Part shown: in pieces, positions 1-6,958 of the stretch
Position numbering within the stretch: position 1 is the stretch's first letter
Layout: each line of letters opens with the position of its first letter
NCBI RefSeq assembly: GCF_029581275.1
Contig: NZ_CP120742.1
Coordinates: 6,820,501 to 6,884,500, forward strand
Length of the DNA stretch: 64,000 nt
Direction: 5' to 3'
Source: Micromonospora sp. WMMD1155
GTDB lineage: Bacteria; Actinomycetota; Actinomycetes; Mycobacteriales; Micromonosporaceae
Made by a program: the position numbers and the translations under genes
The notes under the pieces: generated by a model
The model's input: the letters and a program-made list of their open reading frames with translations, nothing else
What the model was told of the DNA's origin: nothing
Database searches by the model: none

Positions 1-2
1 CG

Positions 3-629
3 GACCAGGAGATCGGCGACCTCGCCGCCGTGCTGGAGCACACCGGCTCGGGCAACGTCATCGGCCACAGCAGTGGCGGTTTCCTGGCGCTCGAAGCCGC
101 ACTCCGACTACCGATCGACCGGCTCGCCCTCTACGACGCCGCGATCTCGATCGACGGCAGCTTCCCGTCGGCGTGGTTGCCGTCCGCGCGGGCGGCAGCG
201 GAGGGCGGCGACACCGCTCGGGCTCTCGCCATCACGACCGCCGGGATCAACTCGCACATGGCGGCGGGGAAGCTCCCGCTCGGCGTCCGGATCGCGATCA
301 TCCGCGCCTTCCTGCGTACGCCGATCGGTCGGACCATGGGCGAGCTGCTGCCGACCACGTTGGAGGAGACGGCCCTGATCCTGGCGCACGACGGCCCGGC
401 CACCCGCTGGGCCGGGGTGAAGGCCGAGGTGCTGCTGGCCTGCGGTGCCGACGGCCCGCCCTACTACGTGCAGCAGAACGCCGCGCTGGCCCGCGCGCTG
501 CCACGCGCCCGGACGCTGACGATCGCGCGCAGCGGCCACGACGCCATCAACCGGGCGCACCCGCGGATCGTCGACCCCCTCGCCGCGTTCTTCGCAGCGC
601 CGGTGACGCCGGAGCGGGCGCGTCACTGA
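3..629 (+). CDS. alpha/beta hydrolase, 5'-truncated by window edge
   Basis: The reading frame is open from the first complete codon of the window, so the true start lies upstream and the N-terminal beta strands are missing. A nucleophile-elbow motif GHSSGG lies near residue 24 of the visible part and marks the catalytic serine. A likely acidic residue lies in the CGADGPPYY loop and the catalytic histidine in SGHDAINRAHP near the C terminus, which is the normal order for alpha/beta-hydrolase-fold enzymes. The substrate cannot be inferred. The protein has no visible membrane segment and is probably cytoplasmic. It ends 41 bases before a hairpin that may terminate transcription. Confidence 0.75.
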   Translation, partial: DQEIGDLAAVLEHTGSGNVIGHSSGGFLALEAALRLPIDRLALYDAAISIDGSFPSAWLPSARAAAEGGDTARALAITTAGINSHMAAGKLPLGVRIAIIRAFLRTPIGRTMGELLPTTLEETALILAHDGPATRWAGVKAEVLLACGADGPPYYVQQNAALARALPRARTLTIARSGHDAINRAHPRIVDPLAAFFAAPVTPERARH

Positions 630-669
630 CGAGCGGCACGTGATCGCGTACCGTCATTGATCTTGGCTA

Positions 670-697
670 GGCTGGTGGGCATGCCCGCCCACCAGCC
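670..697. terminator. 11-bp perfect hairpin after the hydrolase
   Basis: GGCTGGTGGGC (670-680) is exactly complementary to 687-697, with a six-base loop. There is no T tract, which is common for actinobacterial hairpin terminators. The hairpin also overlaps a TAGGCT -10-like box (668-673) and the first codons of the leader ORF at 681, so it could instead act in the 5' region of the channel transcript. Confidence 0.4.
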
Positions 698-773
698 GCA
701 CCGCCCCGACGACGGCCGGAGGTGGGCACCCACCGCCGCCCCGGCGCGCCCGATCGGTCCGGCCGGCTGGTGA
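681..773 (+). CDS. possible 30-residue leader ORF upstream of the ion channel
   Basis: An ATG at 681 lies eight bases after a TAGGCT -10-like hexamer (668-673), the arrangement of a leaderless actinobacterial transcript. It opens a 30-codon proline- and arginine-rich frame. The TGA stop (771-773) overlaps the GTG at 770 that begins the channel, forming a GTGA junction typical of translational coupling. The peptide has no recognisable domain. Either it is a coupling leader peptide or the overlap is chance in GC-rich DNA; conservation across related genomes would decide. Confidence 0.35.
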   Translation: MPAHQPHRPDDGRRWAPTAAPARPIGPAGW

Positions 774-1717
774 GCGACGCACCGGTGCCCGCCCAGCGAG
801 GTGGGCCTGCCACATCCCCGCGGCACCGCTCCGGCTGGGCCGCCCGCTGCGCACGGCTCTCCCGGTCGCGCCCCTTCGAGATCGCCATCGTCGTGGTCAT
901 CCTCGCCAACGGGATCGTGCTCGGCCTGGAGACGTACGAGGACCTGAGCCCGGCGGGCACGGCACTGCACTGGCTGGAGTTGTTCTTCCGCGCCGTCTTC
1001 GTCGTCGAGATCGGTGTCCGGCTCGCGGCATACGGCAGACGTCCGCAGGACTTCTTCCGGCACGGTTGGAACCTGTTCGACTTCGTGGTGATCGCGGCCA
1101 TCTTCATACCGGGCCTGCACGGCGACCCGGCGCTGCTGCGGGTCGTGCGGGTCGCCCGCATGGTCCGACTGGTGCGGTTCTCACCGGGCCTGCGGACCAT
1201 CGTGTCCGCGCTGTGGCGCAGCCTGCCGGGTGTCACCGGCTTCCTCGCCCTGGCGGTGGTGACGCTCTACGTGTACGGCATGGCCGGCTGGTTGATCTTC
1301 GGCAACAGGTATCCCGAGGAGTACGGCGACATCGGCCGGTCGCTGCTGACGTTGTTCGTACTGCTGTCGTTGGAAACCCTGCCGGACCTCATCGAGCAGG
1401 GCATGGCCATCTCACCGTGGACGCTGCTCTACTACGTCAGCTACGTCGTCATCACCGTCAACCTGCTGCTCAACATCCTCATCGCGGTCATCGTCAACTC
1501 GATGGAGGAGGCGCGCCGGTTGGAGATGACCGAACGGTTGGCCCCCGACTACGACGAGGACGGCGACGGCGTGCCGGACGAGGTGGACCGCATCGCGCTG
1601 ACCCAACGGCTGGACGACCTGCGGGCGGTCATCGCCGAGTTGGAGCGGGAGTTGCGGATCGACCGGGAGGACGGGCACGGCCGACCGCACCGGGACGGCA
1701 CCCGCACCGGACGGTGA
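770..1717 (+). CDS. single-domain voltage-gated cation channel (NaChBac-like)
   Basis: The protein is predicted to assemble as a membrane homotetramer passing Na+ or Ca2+ in response to voltage. S1 to S6 can be read in order. The S4 sensor carries arginines every third residue (RVVRVARMVRLVR), followed by a pore loop and a long S6 rich in I, L, V and N. The filter reads LSLETLPD, keeping the key glutamate of the bacterial TLESW signature but with leucine in place of tryptophan. The cytoplasmic tail holds DYDEDGDGVPDE, a calcium-loop-like acidic repeat, then a probable coiled coil. The GTG at 770 is preferred because it overlaps the leader stop; an in-frame GTG at 722 is the alternative. Confidence 0.85.
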   Translation: MSDAPVPAQRGGPATSPRHRSGWAARCARLSRSRPFEIAIVVVILANGIVLGLETYEDLSPAGTALHWLELFFRAVFVVEIGVRLAAYGRRPQDFFRHGWNLFDFVVIAAIFIPGLHGDPALLRVVRVARMVRLVRFSPGLRTIVSALWRSLPGVTGFLALAVVTLYVYGMAGWLIFGNRYPEEYGDIGRSLLTLFVLLSLETLPDLIEQGMAISPWTLLYYVSYVVITVNLLLNILIAVIVNSMEEARRLEMTERLAPDYDEDGDGVPDEVDRIALTQRLDDLRAVIAELERELRIDREDGHGRPHRDGTRTGR

Positions 1718-1792
1718 TCCGACACTCGCGCTCCGTACTCCGCGTCGGATAGTCTCGGCGACGGTCCCACCGCTTCGGCCGAAGGGGCGCCA

Positions 1793-2962
1793 ATGACGTC
1801 CACCGTCGACAGTCATCAATCCACCGCCGATGTCACCGAAGCGCTCGGCACCGTCATCGACGAGGTGATCCGGCCGCAGGCGGCGTCGATCGACCGGGAG
1901 GGTGTCTTCCCTCGGGAGGGCGTCGACGCCCTCGGCGCAGCGGGCCTGCTCGGTCAGGCCTCCTCTCCCGAGGTCGGCGGCGGCGGCCACGGCATGCGGA
2001 CGATCGCCGGGGTCGTCGAGCGGCTGGCCGCCGAGTGTGGCTCCACCGCGATGGTGGTGCTCATGCACTACGCGGCGACCGCCGTGATCGAGGCGCACGG
2101 CCCGCGCGACGTCCGCGCGGCCATCGCGACCGGCCGCCACCTCACCACGCTGGCCTTCTCCGAGTACGGGTCGCGCAGCCACTTCTGGTCGCCGACCGGC
2201 ACCGCGACCCGCACCGACGACGGCAGCGTCCGCCTCGACGCACGTAAGAGCTGGGTCACGTCGGCCGGCGAGGCCACCAGCTACGTCTGGTCGAGCCTCC
2301 CGCTCTCCGGCGACGCCGGTCCGATGACGCTGTGGCTCGTGGAGGCCGACAGCGCCGGCCTGACCGTGAGCGGGGGCTTCGACGGGCTCGGCCTGCGCGG
2401 CAACGGCTCCCGGCCGATGACCGCCGACGGGCTACTGGTCCCGTCGACGGCGATGATGGCGGCCGACGGCGCGGGGCTCGACACCGCCCTCGGCGCTGTC
2501 CTGCCCTGGTTCCTGGTGCTCAACGCCGCGTTCTGCCTCGGTCTCGCCGACAGCGCGGTCGCCGAGGCGGGTCGGCACCTCACCGCGACCACGCTCGCGC
2601 ACACCGGCGCCGCGCTGCGCGACGCGCCGGTCACCCGCCGGGACTTCGCCCGACTGATGATCCGCACCGACGCGTTGCGCGCCTTCCTGGGCGACACCCT
2701 CACCGCCCTGGAGACCGGCCGCGCCGACGCGATGCTGCGGGTGCTGCAGGTCAAGGCGCTCGCCGGGGAGACTGTCGCCGAGGTGACCGACGGCGCGATG
2801 CAGCTCTGCGGCGGCAGCGCGTTCCGCAGGGAGCTGGGCCTCGAACGTCGTTTCCGGGACTCGCGCGCCGCCCGGGTGATGGCGCCCACGACCGACGCGC
2901 TGCTCGACTTCGTCGGTCGGGTCGCCACCGGTCTGCCACTGCTCGACGAGGCGAACCGCTGA
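1793..2962 (+). CDS. acyl-CoA dehydrogenase-like flavoprotein
   Basis: This 389-residue protein has the acyl-CoA dehydrogenase fold: an N-terminal helical domain, a middle beta domain (LAFSEYGSRSHFW, then KSWVTSAGEA) and a C-terminal helical bundle with QLCGGSAF and RDSRAARVM. Where classical dehydrogenases carry the YEGT glutamate that abstracts the alpha proton, this protein reads MAPTTD. It may therefore be a flavin monooxygenase or oxidase of the DszC/SfnB type rather than a beta-oxidation enzyme. That is inference from one motif. The TGA stop overlaps the ATG of the next gene by one base, so it begins a three-gene operon with a PhnD-like protein and a TusA-like/ferritin-like protein. The substrate is unknown. 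Confidence 0.75.
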   Translation: MTSTVDSHQSTADVTEALGTVIDEVIRPQAASIDREGVFPREGVDALGAAGLLGQASSPEVGGGGHGMRTIAGVVERLAAECGSTAMVVLMHYAATAVIEAHGPRDVRAAIATGRHLTTLAFSEYGSRSHFWSPTGTATRTDDGSVRLDARKSWVTSAGEATSYVWSSLPLSGDAGPMTLWLVEADSAGLTVSGGFDGLGLRGNGSRPMTADGLLVPSTAMMAADGAGLDTALGAVLPWFLVLNAAFCLGLADSAVAEAGRHLTATTLAHTGAALRDAPVTRRDFARLMIRTDALRAFLGDTLTALETGRADAMLRVLQVKALAGETVAEVTDGAMQLCGGSAFRRELGLERRFRDSRAARVMAPTTDALLDFVGRVATGLPLLDEANR

Positions 2963-3807
2963 TGCCGGCGCCCAGTGTCCTGATGGGTGCGGTCGCGTAC
3001 GACCCCAAGGTGGTGACCATCTGGGAGGGCTTCCGCGCCTGGCTGCGCGGACGCGGCCTGGACTTCGACTTCGTCCTCTACTCGCACTACGAGCGGCAGG
3101 TCGAGGATCTCGTCGCCGGGCGGATCGACGCGGCATGGAACTCTCCCCTGGCCTGGCTGCGCGCCGAGCGACTGGCGCTCGCCAACGGCACGAGGGTGCG
3201 CGCGCTGACGATGCGCGACACCGACCAGGAGCTCACCTCGGTCGTGGTGGTCCGGGCCGACTCACCCGTGCGCACGGTCGCCGACCTGGCCGGGCTGACG
3301 GTCGCGGTCGGAGCGGTGGACAGCCCCCAGGCGACGTTGATCCCGCTGGGCCACCTCGCGGCGGCCGGGGTCGCTGTCGACGTACGCCGCTTCGATGTCG
3401 GCGTCGGCCTGCACGGCGACCACGTCGGCGGTGAGCGCGACGCAGCCCGCGCCCTGGTCGGCGGGTCTGTCGACGCCGCCTGCATGATCGACGCGAACCA
3501 CCTGGCGTTCGTTCAGGAGGGCACCCTGCCGCCGGACGGCACCCGGATCGTCGCGCAGACCACACCGTACGACCACTGCAACATGACCGTCCGCGAGCCG
3601 GAGTCCGCCGGGGTCCGGCTCTTCGGCACGTTGCTGCTCGGCATGTCGTACGCCGATCCGCAGGTGCGTCCGCTGCTCGACCTGGAGGGGCTGACGGCCT
3701 GGAAGGACGGTCGGACCACGGGGTACGACTCCCTGGCCGCAGCTGTCGACGCCACCGGCTTCTACTCCCCGGACGGGCGGGTGACGGCCCCGGACTACCG
3801 GCCGTGA
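2962..3807 (+). CDS. PhnD-like substrate-binding-fold protein without signal peptide
   Basis: The sequence resembles the phosphate/phosphite/phosphonate ABC substrate-binding family (COG3221, PhnD-like): an early VLMGAVAYDP strand, the segment VEDLVAGRIDAAWNSPLAW, VRTVADLAGLTVAVG at the hinge, and a late two-lobe return. It begins MPAPSVLMG with neither signal peptide nor lipobox, and no permease or ATPase gene is adjacent. It is therefore probably cytoplasmic, binding a small ligand for its operon partners rather than feeding a transporter. It overlaps the upstream flavoprotein gene by one base and the downstream di-iron gene by four (GTGA), implying fixed co-expression. The ligand is unknown. 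Confidence 0.7.
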   Translation: MPAPSVLMGAVAYDPKVVTIWEGFRAWLRGRGLDFDFVLYSHYERQVEDLVAGRIDAAWNSPLAWLRAERLALANGTRVRALTMRDTDQELTSVVVVRADSPVRTVADLAGLTVAVGAVDSPQATLIPLGHLAAAGVAVDVRRFDVGVGLHGDHVGGERDAARALVGGSVDAACMIDANHLAFVQEGTLPPDGTRIVAQTTPYDHCNMTVREPESAGVRLFGTLLLGMSYADPQVRPLLDLEGLTAWKDGRTTGYDSLAAAVDATGFYSPDGRVTAPDYRP

Positions 3808-5021
3808 ACGCGGCACCGGCCGCCGACGCCGAGGTCCACCTCGGCGAGTTGGGTTTCGGCCGGGGGGCGCACCTGCTGGTGCAGCGTGCCCTGGCCCGGT
3901 TGCCGCCCGGCGGTCGGCTGGCTGTCCTCGGGGGCGACCCGGCGGTGCCGGTGCACCTGCCCGCCTGGTGCCGTGGCCGGGGCCACCGGGTCGAGGCGCC
4001 CGGTCCGGGTGACCGGAGCGGCCTGGTCGCGGTGATCGTGCGAGGCACGGCGGACGACGACCGCTGGTTCGGCGCGGAGCGGGCCGGGCCGGCTCTACCG
4101 ACGACGCTCAGCAGTCGCCCGCCGGCACGGTGGGGGCTCGGTGTCCGGGGCGCGCTGCTCGAAGCAGGCGGCCCCGAGGCCCGCTTCGACCTGGACGACC
4201 GCGACCTGGTGTGGGCCGACATCGCCCCGCACCTCTACGCGCAGGCGGCGGCGCGGCAGTGGGACCCGCAGACCGCGGTGCCCTGGGACGACCCGTTCGA
4301 CCTGCCGTCCGACGTCGAGGCCGCCGTGGTGCAGGTGATGACCTACCTGGTCGAGAACGAGCAGGCCGCGCTCGTCGTGCCGGCCCGGTTCGTCGGGCGG
4401 ATCCACCCGCACTTCCGCGAGGTGGTGCAGCTCCTCGCCGTGCAGATGGCCGACGAGGCCCGGCACATGAACGTGTTCGGGCGGCGGGCGCTGCTGCGCG
4501 GCGCCGAGTTGGGTACGTCGTCGGCGGGCGGTCGGCAGTCGCTGTTCACCCTCGTCGCGGAGTCCGACTTCGCGTTGGCCTCGTTCCTGCTCTCCGTGCT
4601 CGGCGAGGGCAGCTTCGTCGACCTGCTCTCGTTCCTGCACCAATTCGCGCCGGATGAGGTGACGCGCCGGATCTGCTGGCTCGCCGTGCAGGACGAGCGT
4701 CGACACGTGGTGTTCGGCATGGCCCACCTGGAGCATCAGGCACGGCTCGACCCGCTGCTGCGCGACCGGCTGCGGGCGGCTATCCACCGTCGCCACGACG
4801 CGCTCGCCGACACCGCCGGCCTCAACGCGGACGTCTTCGACGCGCTCGTGGTGCTCGCCGCTGGCGGTTGGCATCCCGACGACGTGTCCGCCGGCTTCGA
4901 CCGCGTGCAGGCCCTGCAACGGGCGATGGACCAGGGCCGCCAGCGCAGACTGGTGCGCCTGGGTTTCCGGCCCGACGAGGCTGCCGCGCTGTCGGCCCTG
5001 CACACGCGCAACTTCATGTAG
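3804..5021 (+). CDS. TusA-like domain fused to ferritin-like di-iron domain
   Basis: Residues about 11-63 resemble TusA/SirA sulfur carriers: a leading beta-alpha unit, GGDPAVPVHLPAWCRGRGH, and the WCR..GH signature with Cys56. The catalytic CPxP cysteine position instead reads GFGRG, so the sulfur-transfer site appears lost. Residues about 170-310 form a ferritin-like four-helix domain with a full set of candidate iron ligands: Glu184 or Glu186, E218xxH221, Glu268 and E298xxH301. The protein is predicted to be a soluble di-iron oxidase or oxygenase. A GTG start overlaps the stop of the PhnD-like gene. I know of no characterised function for this fusion, and the operon suggests it works with the flavoprotein. 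Confidence 0.7.
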   Translation: MNAAPAADAEVHLGELGFGRGAHLLVQRALARLPPGGRLAVLGGDPAVPVHLPAWCRGRGHRVEAPGPGDRSGLVAVIVRGTADDDRWFGAERAGPALPTTLSSRPPARWGLGVRGALLEAGGPEARFDLDDRDLVWADIAPHLYAQAAARQWDPQTAVPWDDPFDLPSDVEAAVVQVMTYLVENEQAALVVPARFVGRIHPHFREVVQLLAVQMADEARHMNVFGRRALLRGAELGTSSAGGRQSLFTLVAESDFALASFLLSVLGEGSFVDLLSFLHQFAPDEVTRRICWLAVQDERRHVVFGMAHLEHQARLDPLLRDRLRAAIHRRHDALADTAGLNADVFDALVVLAAGGWHPDDVSAGFDRVQALQRAMDQGRQRRLVRLGFRPDEAAALSALHTRNFM

Positions 5022-5082
5022 GCGGTCGTCTCGGAATGCAAACACTGTGACCACGGTCATTCGGCAGTACCGTGGAGCGACC

Positions 5083-5433
5083 ATGGACCGGAACACCGAC
5101 GCGATCCGCGAGGAACTGCAGCGGCTGCGCCAGCAGACCGAGGCGCAGGTCACCGCCCTCGACGGCGACCTGCGCAACCTCTTCGAAGCGTCCCGGGCGT
5201 CGAACGCCGACGACGAGCACGACCCCGAGGGCGCCACCATCGCCTTCGAACGCGCACAGCTCACCGCGGTCCTCGACGCGGCCCGCCGACGCCTCGCCGA
5301 GTTGGACGTCGCACTGCACCGGGTCGACGACGGCAGCTACGGCGTGTGCGAACGGTGCCGCCGTCCCATTCCCGCCGAGCGGCTGGCCGCCCGCCCGTCG
5401 GCGCGTACCTGCGTCGCCTGCGCCAATAGGTGA
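5083..5433 (+). CDS. DksA/TraR-family C4 zinc-finger protein
   Basis: This 116-residue protein has a helical coiled-coil N terminus (EELQRLRQQTEAQ), a central DDEHDPEG acidic turn and a C-terminal zinc finger with CERC and CVAC pairs about 17 residues apart. That layout matches TraR/DksA proteins that enter the RNA polymerase secondary channel and tune initiation. The ATG at 5083 follows a GTGGAG ribosome-binding site; an in-frame upstream start at 5047 has none. The last codon and TGA stop lie inside a 101-bp block that recurs at 51764, so its C terminus may have been reshaped by the junction with the small-gene island. Confidence 0.85.
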   Translation: MDRNTDAIREELQRLRQQTEAQVTALDGDLRNLFEASRASNADDEHDPEGATIAFERAQLTAVLDAARRRLAELDVALHRVDDGSYGVCERCRRPIPAERLAARPSARTCVACANR

Positions 5434-5527
5434 CCCAGTCGAGCTGACGAATGACCCGGAACCTGATGGGGCGATTGAACTGAACACTGGCTGCTCGCCC
5501 CACGATCAGCAGGTCACCGGCCTTCAT
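5427..5527 (-). pseudogene. 3'-truncated small gene of the MKxGDLL family (copy 1)
   Basis: On the minus strand an ATG at 5527 opens MKAGDLLIVGRAASVQF and runs through RVIRQLDWVTY. After that the homology to the copy at 51748-51864 stops exactly where the end of the DksA-like gene begins. Over the shared 34 residues the copies are identical at 24, and over the shared 101 bp at roughly 70%. I recall longer relatives in Micromonosporaceae that continue past the DWxTYxGW motif, so this copy looks 3'-truncated. Its frame does continue antisense into the DksA gene, giving a nonsense arginine-rich tail. The start overlaps the stop of the upstream 72-residue gene (ATGA). Confidence 0.5.
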
Positions 5528-5742
5528 GCCAACCACCCGAGGAACCTGCGGTACACGGCGTCGAAGGGAGCCCAGGACATGTCCTGCGTAGCCGCCGCCA
5601 GATGCGATGTCATGTAGATCCGGAGAGCCAACGGCGTCGTGGCGTACTCCCCCAGCAACTCCACGCGCCCTGTGGCACAGGGCCACGCGCGTTCGCACGC
5701 CTCGCACAGCCACAACGGGAGTACCGGCCTGTGCGCGGTCAT
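5524..5742 (-). CDS. small Cys-containing hypothetical protein (72 aa)
   Basis: This 72-residue protein begins with a CEACERAWPC cysteine cluster, followed by a helical segment and a FLGWLA C terminus. I recall similar short proteins in Micromonospora, often next to GntR regulators and sometimes auto-annotated as flavin reductase, a label its size does not support. The ATG at 5742 overlaps the stop of the upstream small gene (TGATG), and its TGA overlaps the start of the truncated gene downstream (ATGA). This chain of overlaps is the best evidence that it is a real gene. The Cys pairs suggest zinc binding. The function is unknown. Confidence 0.5.
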   Translation of the reverse strand: MTAHRPVLPLWLCEACERAWPCATGRVELLGEYATTPLALRIYMTSHLAAATQDMSWAPFDAVYRRFLGWLA

Positions 5743-5960
5743 CAGCTCTCACCTGGCCAGTGCCCCCGACTGATCGGGATCTTGTGCCTGGCCCGACAGG
5801 GCAGCGCGTTTCCGCACTTGCAGACGTTCCGCCACCTGATCCACGACCACACCGGCTGATGCCTGCGGGCCAAGGTCAGGGCGACGGCGAGCAGATACTC
5901 GGCGTACGCAACCCGTCGCGTCATGCACCTACGGCACCACAGGAGTTGTCTTAAGGCCAC
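5742..5960 (-). CDS. small cysteine-rich hypothetical protein (up to 72 aa)
   Basis: The first gene of the minus-strand small-gene chain encodes CRRC near the N terminus and CKCGNALPC near residue 50, an arrangement compatible with a zinc ribbon. The longest form starts at a GTG at 5960; an internal ATG at 5924 is equally plausible. Its stop shares one base with the ATG of the next gene, supporting a coupled operon. No family with a known activity is recognised. Upstream, CCCC-TGTG-GGGG followed by TTTAA around 5960-5980 forms a small hairpin. Confidence 0.4.
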   Translation of the reverse strand: MALRQLLWCRRCMTRRVAYAEYLLAVALTLARRHQPVWSWIRWRNVCKCGNALPCRARHKIPISRGHWPGES

Positions 5961-6024
5961 CCCTGTGGGGGTTTAACGACCCGGTTTACCTATAGGCACT
6001 CCCCATGGACCATAGCGTCAGGCC

Positions 6025-6216
6025 GTGGAGTTGCTTGGACTGGATGAGATCCGCGACCTGCTTGGCGGGATCAGCAAGCAGCGCGCCACGATCATCGTTG
6101 GCCGCAAGGGCTTCCCTGATCCCCTCGCCACCTTGAGCATGGGCCGAGTCTGGGAGGGCAAGGCCGTCCGGGCTTGGATCGCCAAGAACCGACCCGCTCC
6201 GACCGACGAGGACTGA
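6025..6216 (+). CDS. AlpA/excisionase-like helix-turn-helix DNA-binding protein
   Basis: This 63-residue basic protein starts at a GTG and reads LLGLDEIRDLLGG, then SKQRATIIVGRKGFPDP, then MGRVWEGKAVRAWIAKN. This is the winged-helix arrangement of MerR-like excisionase or AlpA proteins, with a recognition helix, a GFPxP turn and a W-x-W pattern. Such proteins drive excision or activate integrases in actinobacterial integrative elements and prophages. No integrase, replication or transfer gene is adjacent. Together with the truncated small genes on its left, this suggests a decayed mobile element. It runs divergently from the small-gene chain across a 64-base gap. Confidence 0.6.
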   Translation: MELLGLDEIRDLLGGISKQRATIIVGRKGFPDPLATLSMGRVWEGKAVRAWIAKNRPAPTDED

Positions 6217-6347
6217 CGCCCGGGGCTGCTGAGCGGACCACGATTACCTACCTCCGGCAGTTCAAGAGGAACCGCAGCGCCCTGACGATCCGACAGACGG
6301 GATCGAGGCGCAGCGCGCCGCCATCCACACTCAGCCAATACGTCTCC

Positions 6348-6845
6348 TCAAGTAATGACGGGGCTGCGCCGCTCCAGCAGGACCACGTCACGCCAGCGTC
6401 CGTGGTGACGACCAACCCGCTCGCGTACGCCGACCAACCGGAACCCGGCCCGCTGGTGGAGCGCCAGACTGGCGGCGTTCTCCGGGAAGATCCCGGACTG
6501 GATCGTCCAGATGCCGGCCGCCTCGGTGGAACTGACCAGCGCGTCCAGCAGCAGTCGCCCGGCACCACGGCCCTGGGCGGCCGGGTCCACGTAGACGGAG
6601 TGTTCGACCACACCGGCGTACACCTCCCGGGTGGAGGTCGGCGAGGCGGCGACCCAGCCGAGGACCGTGCCGATGCGGTCGACGGCCACGAACCGGTGCG
6701 CGGTCAGACGGGCGACGTCGAACGCCGCCCAGGTCGGCGCGGTGACCTCGAAGCTGGCGTTGCCGGCGTCGAGGCCGGCCTGGTAGATCGTCAGGACCCG
6801 GGGGGCGTCGGCGACGGTCATGGCACGAGTGGTGATGTCACTCAT
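6348..6845 (-). CDS. GNAT N-acetyltransferase, phosphinothricin-acetyltransferase-like
   Basis: This 165-residue acetyltransferase carries the PAT/Bar family features in order: IYQAGLDAGNASFE at the N terminus, GWVAASPTSTREVYAGVVEHSVYV, then the acetyl-CoA pyrophosphate loop QGRGAGRLLL. FPENAASLALHQRAGF follows as the C-terminal GNAT motif. Members acetylate phosphinothricin, methionine sulfoximine or other small amines; the true substrate here is unknown. The ATG at 6845 is chosen for the purine-rich site just upstream (GGAAGGGGACACC) over an in-frame start at 6893. It is monocistronic, downstream of the enolase gene and separated from it by a large inverted repeat. Confidence 0.8.
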   Translation of the reverse strand: MSDITTRAMTVADAPRVLTIYQAGLDAGNASFEVTAPTWAAFDVARLTAHRFVAVDRIGTVLGWVAASPTSTREVYAGVVEHSVYVDPAAQGRGAGRLLLDALVSSTEAAGIWTIQSGIFPENAASLALHQRAGFRLVGVRERVGRHHGRWRDVVLLERRSPVIT

Positions 6846-6958
6846 CTGCGGGTGTCCCCTTCCATTCCAGGCCCGGCCCGGTCCAGACCGCACCGTTGAT
6901 CGGAGGCGCAGCGAAGCGCGGTCGCCAGGGGCTTTGGCTGGCCGCCATGTCGATGTGC

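Noticed and set aside
5434..6347. Search for a tRNA or att site at the small-gene island
   Set aside because: No cloverleaf-like or TTCGAATCC-type T-loop sequence and no flanking direct repeat could be seen by eye in this interval.
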